Notes: generated from the letters alone by a model not told the origin. Counted from the stretch's first letter, positions 45,616-57,014 are shown. The stretch: DNA of 64,000 bases from Mycolicibacterium aromaticivorans JS19b1 = JCM 16368 (GCF_000559085.1 NZ_JALN02000001.1:4402001-4466000); one strand, 5' to 3'. Numbers and translations: made by a program.

Positions 45616-47055
45616 GTGAAGAGCACCGTCGAGAAGTTGAGCCCGACCCGGGTTCGCATCAATGTGGAGGTGCCCTTCACGGAATTGCAGCCCGACTTCG
45701 ACCGGGCCTACAAGGAGCTCGCCAAGCAGGTCCGGCTGCCCGGCTTCCGCCCCGGCAAGGCGCCGGCCAAGCTGCTCGAGGCCCGTATCGGCCGCGGTGC
45801 GGTGCTGGAGCAGGTCGTCAACGACGCGCTGCCCAGCCGCTACAGCGAAGCCATCACCGCCACTGAGGTGACGCCGCTGGGTCAACCCGAGATCGAGGTG
45901 ACCAAGATCGAGGACGGCGAGGAACTGGTGTTCACCGCCGAGGTCGACGTGCGGCCCGAGATCGAACTGCCCGATCTGAGCGCGCTCACCATCGAGGTCG
46001 AGGCGATCGAGATCAACGACGAGGAAGTCGACGCCGAACTGGAATCGCTGCGCGCCCGCTTCGGCACCCTCAAGGGCGTCGAGCGGCCAGCCCAGACCGG
46101 CGACTTCGTGTCGATCGATCTGTCGGCGACCGTCAACGGCGAAGAGCTTCCCGACGCCGCCACTGAAGGCCTCTCCCACGAGGTGGGCTCCGGTCAGCTG
46201 ATCGACGGTCTCGACGACGCCATCGTCGGGCTGTCCGAGGGGGAGTCGAAGGTCTTCACCACCAAGCTCGCCGCCGGCGAGCACGCCGGCGCCGACGCCG
46301 AGGTCACCGTCACCGTCAAGTCGATCAAGGAGCGCGAGCTTCCCGAGGCCGACGACGAGTTCGCCCAGCTGGCAAGTGAATTCGACACCATCGACGAGCT
46401 GCGCGAGAACCTCGTGGAGCAGGTCAAGCGCGTCAAGCGCATCCAGCAGGCCGAGAAGATCCGCGACAACGCCCTCGAGTTGCTCCTGGAGAAAACCGAG
46501 GTCCCGTTGCCCGAGGCCATCGTGCAGGCCCAGGTCGACCAGACCGTGCACAACGCGATCCACGGGCTCGACCATGACGAGGACAAGTTCGCGGAGACGC
46601 TCGAAGCCGAGGGCAGCTCGCGCGAGAAGTTCGACGCCGAAACCCGCGAGGCCGCGGAGAAGGCCGTCAAGACGCAGCTGCTGATGGACGCGATCGCCGA
46701 CGACCTCGACATCCAGGTCGGTCAGAACGATCTGACCGAGCGGCTGGTGCTGATGTCGCGGCAGTACGGCATCGAGCCGGCGCAGCTGCTACAGATCCTG
46801 CAGCAGAACAACCAGCTGCCTGCGATGTTCGCCGACGTGCGCCGTGGCCTGACGGTCGCCGCGGTGGTCGAGGCGGCCACCGTCACCGACAGCGAGGGCA
46901 ACGTCGTCGACACCGCCGAGTTCTTCGGCCCGCCGGCCGGAGCCGAAGACGACGAAGTGGTGGCCGACGCCGACGACGTCAACGTCGACGAGGTCGCCGA
47001 AGACGCCGAGGCCATCGAAAACGACGTTGAGCAGGAAGCCGAGAAGTCCGAATAA
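45616..47055 (+). CDS. tig: trigger factor
   Basis: A 479-residue ribosome-associated chaperone and peptidyl-prolyl isomerase. The N-terminal ribosome-binding domain carries the signature [16 protein letters not shown] (about residues 43-58), the FKBP-type PPIase domain includes [10 protein letters not shown] and [20 protein letters not shown], and a long helical C-terminal chaperone domain follows. The tail is very acidic ([19 protein letters not shown]). The GTG start follows GAGGAG by 7 nt; a longer frame from 45505 would run through tRNA-Pro and is rejected. It is followed by a strong hairpin, then clpP1. Confidence 0.96.
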   Translation: MKSTVEKLSPTRVRINVEVPFTELQPDFDRAYKELAKQVRLPGFRPGKAPAKLLEARIGRGAVLEQVVNDALPSRYSEAITATEVTPLGQPEIEVTKIEDGEELVFTAEVDVRPEIELPDLSALTIEVEAIEINDEEVDAELESLRARFGTLKGVERPAQTGDFVSIDLSATVNGEELPDAATEGLSHEVGSGQLIDGLDDAIVGLSEGESKVFTTKLAAGEHAGADAEVTVTVKSIKERELPEADDEFAQLASEFDTIDELRENLVEQVKRVKRIQQAEKIRDNALELLLEKTEVPLPEAIVQAQVDQTVHNAIHGLDHDEDKFAETLEAEGSSREKFDAETREAAEKAVKTQLLMDAIADDLDIQVGQNDLTERLVLMSRQYGIEPAQLLQILQQNNQLPAMFADVRRGLTVAAVVEAATVTDSEGNVVDTAEFFGPPAGAEDDEVVADADDVNVDEVAEDAEAIENDVEQEAEKSE

Positions 47056-47061
47056 CGCCGA

Positions 47062-47098
47062 CAGCGAAAGCGCACTCTCCCGGGAGTGCGCTCCGCTG
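47062..47098 (+). terminator. tig terminator hairpin
   Basis: AGCGCACTC (47069-47077), loop TCCCGG, GAGTGCGCT (47084-47092), with an outer CAGCG/CGCTG pair (47062-47066 and 47094-47098). It begins 6 nt after the tig stop and lies 54 nt before clpP1, so tig and clpP1 are probably separate units or attenuated. Confidence 0.72.
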
Positions 47099-47151
47099 TG
47101 GGTTCGTTAGGGTCGGGTAGAACCAAGTCCGTAGAAAGCAGGTATCAAGTC

Positions 47152-47748
47152 GTGACTCATATGCGTTCGGGCGCGCCAGGGCTGAACCTCACTGACTCGG
47201 TGTACGAGCGATTGCTCGCCGAGCGCATCATCTTCCTGGGGTCCCAGGTGGATGACGACATCGCCAACCGGTTGTGCGCGCAGATCCTTCTGTTGGCTGC
47301 CGAGGATCCGACCAAGGACATCAACCTCTACATCAACTCACCGGGCGGCTCGATCAGCGCAGGCATGGCGATCTACGACACGATGGTGCTCGCGCCGTGC
47401 GACGTCGCCACCTACGCGATGGGCATGGCCGCGTCGATGGGTGAGTTCCTCCTCGCGGCGGGCACCAAGGGCAAGCGCTACGCGCTGCCGCACGCCCGCA
47501 TCCTGATGCACCAGCCGCTGGGCGGGATCACCGGCGGTGCGGCCGACATCGCCATCCAGGCTGAGCAGTTCGCGCTCATCAAGAGGGAGATGTTCCGGCT
47601 CAACGCCGAGTTCACCGGCCAGACCATCGAGCGCATCGAGGCCGACTCCGACCGTGACCGCTGGTTCACGGCTCAGGAAGCGCTGGAGTACGGCTTCGTC
47701 GACCACATCATCACCCACGCGAACTTCAACGGAGCGACCAATGCCTGA
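47152..47748 (+). CDS. clpP1: ATP-dependent Clp protease proteolytic subunit 1
   Basis: A 198-residue serine peptidase subunit. The catalytic Ser lies in [17 protein letters not shown] and His in [10 protein letters not shown]; the Asp follows in the [13 protein letters not shown] region. In mycobacteria ClpP1 and ClpP2 form a mixed 14-mer that degrades unfolded or tagged proteins with ClpX or ClpC1 and is essential. GTG (VTHMRSG) is taken as the start; ATG at 47161 is an alternative. It overlaps clpP2 by 8 nt, so expression is coupled and stoichiometric. Confidence 0.96.
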   Translation: MTHMRSGAPGLNLTDSVYERLLAERIIFLGSQVDDDIANRLCAQILLLAAEDPTKDINLYINSPGGSISAGMAIYDTMVLAPCDVATYAMGMAASMGEFLLAAGTKGKRYALPHARILMHQPLGGITGGAADIAIQAEQFALIKREMFRLNAEFTGQTIERIEADSDRDRWFTAQEALEYGFVDHIITHANFNGATNA

Positions 47749-48388
47749 TTACACTGACGCGCGGCTCACGCCGCAGGGCCGCTACATCCTGCCGTCGTTC
47801 GTCGAGCACTCCAGCTGGGGCGTGAAGGAATCCAACCCCTATAACAAGCTGTTCGAGGAACGCATCATCTTCCTGGGTGTCCAGGTCGACGACGCGTCGG
47901 CCAACGACATCATGGCTCAGCTGCTGGTCCTGGAGTCGCTTGATCCCGACCGCGACATCACCATGTACATCAACTCACCGGGTGGCTCGTTCACCTCGCT
48001 GATGGCGATCTACGACACCATGCAGTACGTGCGTGCCGACATCCAGACGGTGTGCCTCGGGCAGGCCGCCTCGGCTGCCGCGGTGCTGCTGGCCGCGGGC
48101 ACCCCGGGCAAGCGCCTCGCGCTACCCAACGCCCGGGTGCTGATCCACCAGCCGTCGCTCGGCGGTGTCATCCAGGGCCAGTTCTCCGACCTGGAGATCC
48201 AGGCCGCAGAGATCGAGCGCATGCGGACCCTGATGGAGGAGACGCTGGCCCGACACACCGGCAAGGATCCGGCAGTGATCCGCAAGGACACCGACCGCGA
48301 CAAGATCCTCACCGCGGCCGACGCCAAGGAGTACGGGATCATCGACACGGTCTTGGAGTACCGGAAGCTCTCGGCTCAGAACGCTTGA
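47741..48388 (+). CDS. clpP2: ATP-dependent Clp protease proteolytic subunit 2
   Basis: A 215-residue ClpP paralogue, the partner of ClpP1. The catalytic Ser lies in [17 protein letters not shown] and His in [11 protein letters not shown], with Asp in the following DTDRDKI region. It has the longer N-terminus typical of mycobacterial ClpP2 ([19 protein letters not shown]). The start overlaps the clpP1 end, with GGAG 7 nt upstream inside clpP1. In M. tuberculosis two further genes lie between clpP2 and clpX; here only a 429-nt non-coding gap follows. Confidence 0.96.
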   Translation: MPDYTDARLTPQGRYILPSFVEHSSWGVKESNPYNKLFEERIIFLGVQVDDASANDIMAQLLVLESLDPDRDITMYINSPGGSFTSLMAIYDTMQYVRADIQTVCLGQAASAAAVLLAAGTPGKRLALPNARVLIHQPSLGGVIQGQFSDLEIQAAEIERMRTLMEETLARHTGKDPAVIRKDTDRDKILTAADAKEYGIIDTVLEYRKLSAQNA

Positions 48389-48817
48389 TGACGGTGCCTG
48401 CCGGGGCCTCCTAGCGGCATCCGATGTTCGCGCCCGCCGCGGCCCACCGGGTCGCGGCGTTCGCGTCGAGGCCGCAGTTCGGTTCGGGTTCGCGCTCGGC
48501 GGAGCCGGCTCAGCGACCACCCGCCTCCGCAAGCTCGGCCGGTATCGTGGAGATCGGCGAACACCAGGACGAAACACCACGGTCGGCGCAGCTCAACGCC
48601 TCTCGGTTTGGTAACAGCGGCGACACGCCAAAACGTTCCGAGGCGACGAGAGCGGTGTCAGGGGATATGTTCACCATCACGCACGAATACCACTGACGCG
48701 ATTCGTCTTTATCTGTCGCACCGCGGCAGAGCAAGCGGGTAGCGTCGGGACAGAGCCCAACGCGGACTTGATAGCAACGATCGAAGACCCGGCGAAGGAA
48801 AGTAGGACCCCACCACC
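48389..48817 (+). other. intergenic region between clpP2 and clpX, no gene supported
   Basis: A 429-nt gap. The frames in it (for example 48424-48696, 90 codons) have no ribosome-binding site or recognisable motif, and their composition looks like non-coding GC-rich sequence. The last 150 nt are less GC-rich (TTCGTCTTTATCTGTCGC near 48700) and presumably hold the clpX promoter, but I see no convincing -35/-10 pair. Confidence 0.5.
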
Positions 48818-50098
48818 ATGGCGCGTATCGGAGACGGCGGTGACCTGCTGAAGTGCTCGTTCTGCGGTAAGAGTCAGAAGCAGGTGAAGAAGCTCATCGC
48901 GGGTCCGGGTGTCTACATCTGCGACGAGTGCATCGACCTCTGCAACGAGATCATCGAAGAGGAGTTGGCCGACGCCGACGACGTCAAACTCGATGAGCTG
49001 CCCAAGCCGGCCGAGATCCGCGAGTTCCTGGAGAGCTACGTCATCGGTCAGGACACCGCCAAGCGCACCCTGGCTGTCGCGGTCTACAACCATTACAAGC
49101 GCATCCAGGCGGGCGAGAAGCATCGTGACTCCCGCTCCGAGCCGGTGGAGTTGGCCAAGTCCAACATCTTGATGCTCGGCCCGACCGGCTGCGGCAAGAC
49201 CTACCTGGCGCAGACGCTGGCCAAGATGCTCAACGTGCCGTTCGCGATCGCCGACGCCACCGCGCTGACCGAGGCCGGGTATGTGGGCGAGGACGTCGAG
49301 AACATTCTGCTCAAACTGATCCAGGCCGCCGACTATGACGTGAAGCGCGCCGAGACCGGCATCATCTACATCGATGAGGTCGACAAGATCGCCCGCAAGA
49401 GCGAGAACCCGTCGATCACGCGCGACGTGTCTGGCGAGGGTGTGCAGCAGGCGCTGCTGAAGATCCTCGAGGGTACGCAGGCATCGGTTCCCCCGCAGGG
49501 CGGCCGTAAGCATCCGCACCAGGAGTTCATCCAGATCGACACCACCAACGTGCTGTTCATCGTCGCGGGTGCCTTCGCCGGGCTGGAGAAGATCGTCTCC
49601 GACCGTGTCGGCAAGCGCGGTCTGGGCTTCGGTGCCGAGGTGAAGTCCAAGGCTGAGATCGACACCCAGGACCACTTCGCCGAGGTGATGCCCGAGGACC
49701 TGATCAAGTTCGGGCTGATCCCGGAGTTCATCGGTCGTCTGCCGGTGGTGGCCTCGGTGACCAACCTGGACAAGGAATCCTTGGTGCAGATCCTGTCCCA
49801 GCCGAAGAACGCCTTGGTCAAGCAGTACACCCGGTTGTTCGAGATGGACGGTGTCGAGCTCGAATTCGCCAACGACGCCCTCGACGCCATCGCCGATCAG
49901 GCGATCCATCGCGGTACCGGTGCCCGCGGTCTGCGCGCGATCATGGAAGAAGTCCTGCTGCCGGTGATGTACGACATCCCCAGCCGCGACGACGTCGCCA
50001 AGGTCGTGGTGACCAAGGAGACCGTCCAGGACAACGTCCTGCCGACGATCGTGCCGCGCAAGCCTGCGCGCCCCGAGCGCCGCGACAAGTCCGCCTAG
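48818..50098 (+). CDS. clpX: ATP-dependent Clp protease ATP-binding subunit ClpX
   Basis: A 426-residue AAA+ unfoldase that delivers substrates to ClpP1P2. The N-terminal zinc-binding domain has [10 protein letters not shown] and CDECIDLC (residues 10-40). Walker A is LGPTGCGKT, the pore loop GYVGED, Walker [12 protein letters not shown], and sensor 2 lies in [16 protein letters not shown]. The RKH-type loop is [10 protein letters not shown] and the ClpP-contact loop region follows. Length and motifs match ClpX fully. A small lipoprotein gene follows after 18 nt on the same strand. Confidence 0.97.
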   Translation: MARIGDGGDLLKCSFCGKSQKQVKKLIAGPGVYICDECIDLCNEIIEEELADADDVKLDELPKPAEIREFLESYVIGQDTAKRTLAVAVYNHYKRIQAGEKHRDSRSEPVELAKSNILMLGPTGCGKTYLAQTLAKMLNVPFAIADATALTEAGYVGEDVENILLKLIQAADYDVKRAETGIIYIDEVDKIARKSENPSITRDVSGEGVQQALLKILEGTQASVPPQGGRKHPHQEFIQIDTTNVLFIVAGAFAGLEKIVSDRVGKRGLGFGAEVKSKAEIDTQDHFAEVMPEDLIKFGLIPEFIGRLPVVASVTNLDKESLVQILSQPKNALVKQYTRLFEMDGVELEFANDALDAIADQAIHRGTGARGLRAIMEEVLLPVMYDIPSRDDVAKVVVTKETVQDNVLPTIVPRKPARPERRDKSA

Positions 50099-50116
50099 GC
50101 GTCGTACCGTCTCTAC

Positions 50117-50380
50117 GTGAAGAGACTCCGCCACCGATCCGCGGTGGCCGCGGTAGCCGTCATTGTTGGCATGCTGGGTATCACCACGGCGTGTAGCCCC
50201 AACGAGAAGCCTGCGCCGAGCACCAGTACGACGACGACCACCACCACCCCGCCGGTAAGCACCAGCGTGCCTGCGCCGCCCTCGCCGACGGAAAAGGGCT
50301 CGGACGGTGGCGGACCCAACAGCTTCTCGCCGACGGTCAAGGCCCCGCCGCCGCCGACGGCGATTCCCGGGAACAACTGA
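50117..50380 (+). CDS. small Pro/Thr-rich putative lipoprotein
   Basis: An 87-residue protein with a signal peptide and candidate lipobox: basic RLRHRS, hydrophobic AVAAVAVIVGMLG, then ITTAC with Cys26. The rest is a low-complexity Thr/Pro/Ser tail (STSTTTTTTTPPVSTS), probably an extended cell-wall-spanning linker. The GTG start lies 18 nt after clpX. The lipobox is imperfect, with Thr at -3. I know no function; its end is 6 nt from the convergent fdhD stop. Confidence 0.6.
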   Translation: MKRLRHRSAVAAVAVIVGMLGITTACSPNEKPAPSTSTTTTTTTPPVSTSVPAPPSPTEKGSDGGGPNSFSPTVKAPPPPTAIPGNN

Positions 50381-50386
50381 CGCCGG

Positions 50387-51211
50387 TCAGTGACGGATGC
50401 GGTCGGCCCGACTGTAGATGTTCATCGACTCCCCACGCAGGAACGCGACCAGCGTCAGACCCGACTGGGTGGCGAGGTCGACTGCCAGTGAGGACGGCGC
50501 GGACACCGCGGCCAGCACCGGGATGCCGGCCATCACCGCCTTCTGGGTCAGCTCGAAAGACGCTCGGCCGCTGACCAGCAGCACCGCGCCGCTGAGCGGG
50601 ACGTGATTGGCTTCCAGCGCCCACCCGATGACCTTGTCGACGGCATTGTGGCGGCCGACGTCCTCGCGTACGGCGAGCAGCGCGCCGTCGGTCGTGAACA
50701 GCGCCGCGCCGTGCAGTCCGCCGGTGCTGGCGAAAACCTTTTGCGCCGAGCGTAGTTGGTCCGGCATCGCGGTCAGCACTGAAGCCTCGACCGTCGCCGG
50801 GTCGTCGCCGGGGGAGTGCTGGCTGGTGAGTCGCACCGCGTCGATCGAGGCCTTGCCGCACACCCCGCACGACGAGGTGGTGTAGAAGTTTCGGGTCACA
50901 TCGACGTCGGGCATCGGTACGCCAGGGCGCAGCGTCACGTCGAGGACGTTGTAGGTGTTCACCCCGTCGGCCTCCGCGCCGCGGCAATACTGCACGGTGA
51001 GCACGTCGTCGCGCTGGGCGATGAGCCCCTCGGTCAGCAGAAAGCCCTGCGCCAGTTCGACGTCGGATCCCGGTGTGCGCATGGTGACCGTCAGCGGCGT
51101 CCCGTTCACCCGGATCTCCAGCGGCTCCTCGACCACCAGGGTCTCCGGGCGCTCGGTCGCGGTACCGTCGTAGAGGTGACTGGCCCGCCGGCGCGCGGTC
51201 ACCCGGCCCAT
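50387..51211 (-). CDS. fdhD: formate dehydrogenase accessory sulfurtransferase FdhD
   Basis: A 274-residue protein that transfers sulfur to the molybdenum cofactor of formate dehydrogenase-type enzymes. The sulfur-carrying loop is [15 protein letters not shown] with a CxxC pair. Other family blocks are [12 protein letters not shown] and [18 protein letters not shown]. The ATG start overlaps the end of the preceding fdhF-type gene by 13 nt, so the enzyme and its activator are translated from one transcript. This pair corresponds to Rv2899c-Rv2900c as I recall. Confidence 0.95.
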   Translation of the reverse strand: MGRVTARRRASHLYDGTATERPETLVVEEPLEIRVNGTPLTVTMRTPGSDVELAQGFLLTEGLIAQRDDVLTVQYCRGAEADGVNTYNVLDVTLRPGVPMPDVDVTRNFYTTSSCGVCGKASIDAVRLTSQHSPGDDPATVEASVLTAMPDQLRSAQKVFASTGGLHGAALFTTDGALLAVREDVGRHNAVDKVIGWALEANHVPLSGAVLLVSGRASFELTQKAVMAGIPVLAAVSAPSSLAVDLATQSGLTLVAFLRGESMNIYSRADRIRH

Positions 51212-53541
51212 GCGGCGCCTTCCTCGGGGTCCTGGCCGCCCGGTTCCAGTCGGATGACGACCGCCTTCGACACCGGCGTATTCGACCGGGCGGCAACGTG
51301 ATCCAGCGGTACCAGGGGGTTGGTCTCGGGGTAGTAGGCGGCGGCGTTACCGACGGGCGTGGAGTAGGGCACCACCAGAAAGTCCTTGGCGCGGCGCTCC
51401 TGCAACCGTCCCGCGCCGTCGGTGAACTCCGACACCAGGTCGACGCGGTCACCCTCGGCGAGGCCGAGGGACTCGATGTCGGCGGGGTTGACGAACACGA
51501 CGCGACGCCCGCCCTTCACGCCGCGATAGCGGTCGTCCAGGCCGTAGATGGTGGTGTTGTACTGGTCGTGGCTGCGCAGCGTCTGCAGTACCAGTCGCCC
51601 CGACGGTACCGGCACCCACTGCATCGGGTTCACCGCGAAGTTCGCCTTGCCTGTCACGGTGGGGAACTCACGGGAATCCCGTGGCGGATGCGGCAATTGG
51701 AAACCGTCGGGCTGGCGCACCCTGCTGTTGTAGTCGGCGCAGCCCGGCACAACCGCGGCTATCGCGTCGCGGATGGTGTCGTAATCGGCGGCGAAGCTCT
51801 CCCACGGGACCGGGTGATCGGCGCCCAGCACGGTGCGGGCCAGCTGGCAGATGATCGCGACCTCGCTGCGGACCTGGTCGCTGGGCGGTGTCAGGCTACC
51901 GCGGGACAGGTGCACCATCGACATCGAATCTTCAACCGAGACAACTTGTTTGTGACCGTTCACCAGGTCGCGGTCGGTCCGGCCCAGGGTCGGCAAGATC
52001 AACGCCGTGCGACCGTGCACCACATGGCTGCGATTGAGTTTGGTCGAGATCTGCACGGTCAGCGCGCAGGTGCGCAGCGCGGACTCGGTGACCGCGGTAT
52101 CCGGGGTGGCCGAGGCGAAGTTGCCGCCCATCGCGAGGAACACCGAAGCTCGACCGTCGCGCATCGCCCGGATCGCGTCGACGGTGTCGAAGCCGTGCTT
52201 GCGGGGACTGACGATGCCGAATCGGGTGTCGAGCGCGGCAAGGAACGGCTCGGGCGCCTTCTCCCAGATCCCCATCGTGCGGTCGCCCTGGACATTGGAG
52301 TGACCACGCACGGGACACACACCGGCACCGGGCTTTCCGATCATGCCACGCAGCAACAGCAGGTTGGTCATCTCGGCGATCGTCGCGACGGCATGGGTGT
52401 GCTGGGTGATACCCATGGCCCAGCACACGATCGTGCGCTGCGAGGCCGCGAGCATGCCGGCGACCCGGTCGAGCTGCGCGCGGTCGATACCGGTGGCGTC
52501 GGTGACGGTGTCGAGGTCGACCGTGCGGGCCTCGGCGATGTAGTCGCCGAATCCGTGACAGTGAGCGTCGACGAACGCACGGTCGATCACACTGCCGGGG
52601 GCACGGTCGTCGGCCTCCACCAGCAGCCGGCCCAGCCCCTTGAACAGAGCGAGGTCACCGCCCAGGCGAATCTGGACGAACTCGTCGGCGATCGGCACAC
52701 CATGCCCGACCACCCCGTGGACCTTCTGCGGATCCTTGAAACGGATGAGGCCCGCCTCGGGGAGCGGATTGACGGCGATGATCTTGGCGCCGTTGGCTTT
52801 TGCCTTCTCCAGCACATACAGCATCCGCGGATGGTTGGTGCCGGGATTCTGCCCGGCGATCACGATCACGTCGGCGTGCTCGATGTCGTCGACGGTCACC
52901 GAGCCCTTGCCGACCCCGATGGAATCGATCAGCGCGGTGCCCGATGATTCGTGGCACATGTTGGAGCAGTCGGGCAGGTTGTTGGTGCCGAAGCTGCGCA
53001 CCAGCAACTGGTAGAGGAACGCGGCCTCGTTGCTGGTGCGGCCGGAGGTGTAGAACACGGCCTCGTCCGGGGATGCCAGGCCGGTGAGGTGGTCGGCGAT
53101 CAGCCGGTAGGCGTCGTCCCACGCGATCGGGGTGTAGTGCTGTGCATCGGGGCGAAGGACCATCGGGTGAGTGAGCCGCCCCTGCTGGGACAGCCAGTAC
53201 TCGGGCTTGGCGGCCAGCTCGGCCACCGAATGACGGGCGAAGAACTCCGGCGTGAGCCGGCGCTTGGTGGCCTCCTCGGCCACCGCTTTGGCGCCGTTCT
53301 CGCAGAACTCGGCGAGCTTTCGATTGTCGTGTTCCTCGGGCCACGCGCACCCCGGACAGTCGAAGCCGTGGCGTTGGTTGATCCGTGCCAGGGTGGCCAG
53401 GGTTCGGACGGGACCCATTTGCTCCAGCGCGCGCTGCATGGTGACCAGCACCGCCTTCGCCCCGGCGGCCTCGTCTTTGCGCTCGCTGACGTTGACGGCT
53501 CGTTCGTCATAGTCGGCGGGGATGTCGCGGCCGGTGCTCAT
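51199..53541 (-). CDS. fdhF: FdhF/YdeP-family molybdopterin oxidoreductase
   Basis: A 780-residue Mo-bisMGD enzyme. An N-terminal CPGCAWPE (residues 59-66) and a cofactor-binding core are seen: [38 protein letters not shown], then [20 protein letters not shown] and [20 protein letters not shown]. The C-terminal MopB domain has [20 protein letters not shown]. It lacks the N-terminal 4Fe-4S module of classical formate dehydrogenases, as in the YdeP group, so true formate oxidation is not certain. It is coupled to fdhD downstream. There is no Tat signal, so it is cytoplasmic. Confidence 0.9.
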   Translation of the reverse strand: MSTGRDIPADYDERAVNVSERKDEAAGAKAVLVTMQRALEQMGPVRTLATLARINQRHGFDCPGCAWPEEHDNRKLAEFCENGAKAVAEEATKRRLTPEFFARHSVAELAAKPEYWLSQQGRLTHPMVLRPDAQHYTPIAWDDAYRLIADHLTGLASPDEAVFYTSGRTSNEAAFLYQLLVRSFGTNNLPDCSNMCHESSGTALIDSIGVGKGSVTVDDIEHADVIVIAGQNPGTNHPRMLYVLEKAKANGAKIIAVNPLPEAGLIRFKDPQKVHGVVGHGVPIADEFVQIRLGGDLALFKGLGRLLVEADDRAPGSVIDRAFVDAHCHGFGDYIAEARTVDLDTVTDATGIDRAQLDRVAGMLAASQRTIVCWAMGITQHTHAVATIAEMTNLLLLRGMIGKPGAGVCPVRGHSNVQGDRTMGIWEKAPEPFLAALDTRFGIVSPRKHGFDTVDAIRAMRDGRASVFLAMGGNFASATPDTAVTESALRTCALTVQISTKLNRSHVVHGRTALILPTLGRTDRDLVNGHKQVVSVEDSMSMVHLSRGSLTPPSDQVRSEVAIICQLARTVLGADHPVPWESFAADYDTIRDAIAAVVPGCADYNSRVRQPDGFQLPHPPRDSREFPTVTGKANFAVNPMQWVPVPSGRLVLQTLRSHDQYNTTIYGLDDRYRGVKGGRRVVFVNPADIESLGLAEGDRVDLVSEFTDGAGRLQERRAKDFLVVPYSTPVGNAAAYYPETNPLVPLDHVAARSNTPVSKAVVIRLEPGGQDPEEGAAWAG

Positions 53542-53577
53542 GTCCTCAAATCTAGGCCGCTGCGCCGGCCGCCGACA

Positions 53578-54531
53578 CTAACGGGCGGACTCGGCAGTCC
53601 CCTTGTTGCCCGTCGGGCGGGCGTCGCGTGCTCGAGTCGAATCACTGGGCCGGCTGTTGGCGGTGGCTGTGGCGGACCCCGCGGCGGGAGACGAGTGCCT
53701 GGGTCGGGCTCCTGCGACGCCCCGCGCCGACGTGGGGGAGGCGGTGGCGCGCGTGGTGCTCGTGTCGACCTTGGTGGTATCGCCGGCTGCCGGGAGGCCG
53801 CTCGGAGCGCGGAGGGCCCGGACTGCGGCCGGCGCCATTGTTGCCGCGGCGGATCCGCCGGTCAGGGTGGCCGAAATGGACTGCAGCACGTTCCTGACGA
53901 CGTCGACCATCATGGCGATGCCCTTGGCTGCGGCGGTCACCACCTCGGTGATGCCGGCTTGCGCGGCCGCAGCGAATCCATCCGAACCCGCTGCGGCGGC
54001 GGTCTTGATGAAGGCATCGACCACCGCGCCGAGGACCGGTAAGGCCGCCTCGGGAATGGCCGCGAGAACCGTTATCGCACCGCTGATCACGTTGGGCGCC
54101 AACGCAATCATCGGGCCGATCTGCGTCAGAATGCCCGACAGCGGTGAGCTCAGGTCGCCGCCGGCCGGCGGGGACAACAGCAGGCTGACATTGACCATTG
54201 CCTCGCCCAGTGGCGTGCCTTGAGCCAGCTGATCGAGCAACTCTGTATTGATGAACTGCATCGTTGCCGCAGCGTCAGGGTTGAACGCGGCCAGCGCGGT
54301 CATGATCGCCAAAACCTGTGGCAGGCCGAAGGGTAACGACACGCTGGGGACTGCAGCAGCCGACGCCGGCTGCAGGTTGTGCCATGCAGCAGCGCTGTCC
54401 AGGCTGGTGAGTTGGAACGCGCTAGTGTGCGTGGCCACCGGTGAGATCGGCGAACCGTGCGGATCGAGTGTCGGCGTCCCTGCCACGACGACACAGACGG
54501 CTAACGGTGCGATGACGGTTGATCGGAACAT
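53578..54531 (-). CDS. secreted hypothetical protein with disordered basic tail
   Basis: A 317-residue protein. A signal peptide (MFRSTVIAPLAVCVVVAGTP) is followed by FQLTSLDSAAAWHNLQPASA, a hydrophobic helical middle (about residues 65-235, e.g. IGPMIALAPNVISGAITVLA) and a long Ala/Ser/Thr/Arg-rich tail from about residue 245. No domain is recognised; the hydrophobic repeats could insert in the outer membrane or form a helical bundle. GGGGGTAG precedes the ATG. The FQLTSLD stretch resembles segments just after the signal peptides of the PGRS proteins at 34.6-40.7 kb. It lies downstream of an AT-rich divergent region. Confidence 0.6.
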   Translation of the reverse strand: MFRSTVIAPLAVCVVVAGTPTLDPHGSPISPVATHTSAFQLTSLDSAAAWHNLQPASAAAVPSVSLPFGLPQVLAIMTALAAFNPDAAATMQFINTELLDQLAQGTPLGEAMVNVSLLLSPPAGGDLSSPLSGILTQIGPMIALAPNVISGAITVLAAIPEAALPVLGAVVDAFIKTAAAAGSDGFAAAAQAGITEVVTAAAKGIAMMVDVVRNVLQSISATLTGGSAAATMAPAAVRALRAPSGLPAAGDTTKVDTSTTRATASPTSARGVAGARPRHSSPAAGSATATANSRPSDSTRARDARPTGNKGTAESAR

Positions 54532-54828
54532 ATCTACCCCCAGAGGTTGAATTCAAATCTCCCTGTACCCGGTATACGACGTTTGAATCCTTGCTGAACA
54601 AAAATTTGGCAACTCGTCAATATTTCTTTTTTAGCTGATCTACGTGCGCAAATCCCAGTTGAACCCGGTATTTGTTTGCTCAATTTTAGTTTGCGAAAAG
54701 TTGTTGCGGATCAGGCCGCATTCTGTCGTTGACGCAGGCGTAACGAGATCGGCATGGAAGCGACCTAACGTGGGCCGGTCACACGCCCGCGAGCAGACGG
54801 GGGCGTCTTGGGTGCAGAGGAAAGACAG
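54532..54828. other. AT-rich divergent intergenic region upstream of type III glutamine synthetase
   Basis: A 297-nt gap with clearly lower GC than the surroundings, especially 54590-54720 (runs such as AAAAATTT and CTTTTTTAG). It must hold promoters for both divergent genes. A 10-bp palindrome TTGAATTCAA lies at 54547-54556. I could not pick a convincing -35/-10 pair or a GlnR-type box. Confidence 0.5.
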
Positions 54829-57003
54829 TTGAGCGGAAACGCGGCCCGCCTTCAGGCGATCGTCAATGTCGAGGCGTACGAGCCTCCCCCTTTCAGCTTC
54901 GATCCGGGCGAAGCGCCAGGCGAGATCTTCGGCGCCAACGTCTTCACCCTGGCCGAAATGCGGCTTCGGCTGCCTAAATCGGTGTACAAGTCGGTCGTCG
55001 CGACCATCGAGAAGGGTGCGAAGCTCGATCCGGCAGTCGCCGACGCCGTCGCCTCGGTGATGAAGGACTGGGCATTGTCGAAGGGCGCGACCCACTACGC
55101 GCACGTCTTCTACCCGATGACCGGTCTCACCGCCGAAAAGCACGACAGCTTCCTGGAGCCTGTGAGCGACGGCGCGACACTCGCCGAATTTGCAGGTAAG
55201 ACCCTGATTCAGGGCGAGCCCGACGCATCGAGCTTCCCGTCGGGCGGTCTGCGCAGCACGTTCGAGGCGCGCGGGTATACCGGCTGGGACGTCACCAGCC
55301 CGGCCTACATTCTGGAAAACCCGAACGGCAACACCCTGTGCATCCCGACCGTGTTCGTGTCGATGACCGGTGAGGCTCTCGATTTCAAGACCCCGCTGCT
55401 GCGTAGCCAGCAGGCGATGGGTGCACAGGCTGAGCGAATCCTGAAGTTGTTCGGCCACAAGGATTTCGATCACATCGTGTCGTTCTGCGGTCCTGAGCAG
55501 GAGTACTTCCTGGTCGACCGGCACTTCTTCCTGGCTCGTCCCGACTTGATCAACGCCGGCCGCACGCTGTTCGGTGCGAGACCGCCCAAGGGTCAGGAAT
55601 TCGACGACCACTACTTCGGCGCCATTCCCGACCGGGTGCTGGCGTTCATGATGGACACCGAGCGAGAGCTGTTCAAGCTGGGCATCCCGGCCAAGACCCG
55701 CCACAACGAAGTCGCGCCAGGCCAGTTCGAGATCGCGCCGATGTTCGAGCGGGCCAACATCGCGGCCGACCACCAGCAGCTGCTGATGACGACGTTCCGC
55801 AACATCGCCAAGAAGCACGGCATGGAGTGCCTGTTCCACGAGAAGCCGTTCGCCGGTGTCAATGGTTCTGGCAAGCACGTCAACTTCTCGATGGGCAACG
55901 CTCAATTCGGCAGTCTGCTGGTGCCGGGTGATACCCCACATGAGAACGCCCAGTTCCTGGTGTTCTGTGCCGCAGTGATCCGTGCCGTGCACAAGTTCGG
56001 TGGGTTGCTCAGGGTCTCCGTGGCCTCGGCCACCAACGATCACCGACTTGGCGCGAACGAGGCACCGCCGGCCATCATCTCGATCTTCCTCGGCGCTCAG
56101 CTGGCCGACGTGTTCGAGCAGATCGCCAAGGGAGCGGCCACCTCGTCAAAGGGCAAGGGCGTCATGCACATCGGTGTCGACACACTGCCCGAGCTGCCGA
56201 CCGATCCGGGCGACCGAAACCGGACCAGTCCATTTGCGTTCACCGGCAACCGATTCGAGTTCCGCGCGCCGGGCTCCGGGCAGACGATCAACGTCCCGAT
56301 GATCATCCTCAACACCATCATGGCCGATTCGCTCGACTACATGGCCACCGTGCTGGAGACGGCCGTCGCAGGCGGCGAGAGCTTCGACGAGGCGGTGCAG
56401 AAGCTGCTCACCGAGATCATCACCGAGCACGGTTCAGTCGTGTTCAACGGCGACGGATACTCGGAGAACTGGCAGATCGAGGCGGCCGAGCGCGGCCTGC
56501 CGAATCTCAAGACGACACTCGATGCCATTCCGCAGCTGGTGACACCGGAGGCGATCGAGGTCTTCGAGCGGTACGGGGTCTTCAACGCCCGGGAGCTGCA
56601 CAGCCGCGAAGAGGTCCGGTACGAGACATATGCCCTTACGGTCAGCGTCGAAGCCAAGTTGACCCTCGAGATGGGCTCGACGGTGATCCTGCCTGCGGCC
56701 GTTCGGTACCAGACCGAGTTGGCGCAGAACGTCGCGGCGCTGAAAGCAGCCGGGGTGGAGGCGGACACCACCTTGCTGGAGACCGTGTCCCCGCCGATTT
56801 CGGAGCTGACCGCCGCGTTGGCCGCACTCAAGGAAGCGCTGGGTGCACACGGCGGCGACACCGCAAAGGAGGAGGCCGAGCACGCGGCGAGCTTGCTGCC
56901 GCTGATGGATGCGGTGCGTGCGGCCGCGGACACGTTGGAAAGCCTTGTTGCCGACGACCTCTGGCCGCTGCCCACCTACCAGGAGATGCTCTACATCCTC
57001 TGA
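54829..57003 (+). CDS. type III glutamine synthetase
   Basis: A 724-residue ATP-dependent glutamate-ammonia ligase of the large GSIII (GlnN) class rather than the 470-residue GSI. Family blocks include [36 protein letters not shown], the catalytic [15 protein letters not shown] [39 protein letters not shown] and [20 protein letters not shown]. The C-terminal helical extension is typical of the class. TTG at 54829 follows AGGAAAG; another TTG at 54808 would add 7 residues. GSIII lacks the adenylylation control of GSI. A 15-bp hairpin follows the stop. It is an accessory form alongside the usual mycobacterial GlnA1. Confidence 0.92.
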   Translation: MSGNAARLQAIVNVEAYEPPPFSFDPGEAPGEIFGANVFTLAEMRLRLPKSVYKSVVATIEKGAKLDPAVADAVASVMKDWALSKGATHYAHVFYPMTGLTAEKHDSFLEPVSDGATLAEFAGKTLIQGEPDASSFPSGGLRSTFEARGYTGWDVTSPAYILENPNGNTLCIPTVFVSMTGEALDFKTPLLRSQQAMGAQAERILKLFGHKDFDHIVSFCGPEQEYFLVDRHFFLARPDLINAGRTLFGARPPKGQEFDDHYFGAIPDRVLAFMMDTERELFKLGIPAKTRHNEVAPGQFEIAPMFERANIAADHQQLLMTTFRNIAKKHGMECLFHEKPFAGVNGSGKHVNFSMGNAQFGSLLVPGDTPHENAQFLVFCAAVIRAVHKFGGLLRVSVASATNDHRLGANEAPPAIISIFLGAQLADVFEQIAKGAATSSKGKGVMHIGVDTLPELPTDPGDRNRTSPFAFTGNRFEFRAPGSGQTINVPMIILNTIMADSLDYMATVLETAVAGGESFDEAVQKLLTEIITEHGSVVFNGDGYSENWQIEAAERGLPNLKTTLDAIPQLVTPEAIEVFERYGVFNARELHSREEVRYETYALTVSVEAKLTLEMGSTVILPAAVRYQTELAQNVAALKAAGVEADTTLLETVSPPISELTAALAALKEALGAHGGDTAKEEAEHAASLLPLMDAVRAAADTLESLVADDLWPLPTYQEMLYIL

Positions 57004-57014
57004 AGTTGCGATAT

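Noticed and set aside
48424..48696. 90-codon frame between clpP2 and clpX
   Set aside because: No ribosome-binding site, no motif, and composition like the surrounding non-coding DNA.
48677..50134. 485-codon minus-strand frame opposite clpX
   Set aside because: It is fully antisense to clpX, with no ribosome-binding site or recognisable domain.
54532..54828. GlnR-type box or riboswitch upstream of the glutamine synthetase gene
   Set aside because: No clear GTnAC-N6-GAAAC match or conserved RNA architecture could be found by eye; only AT-richness is certain.
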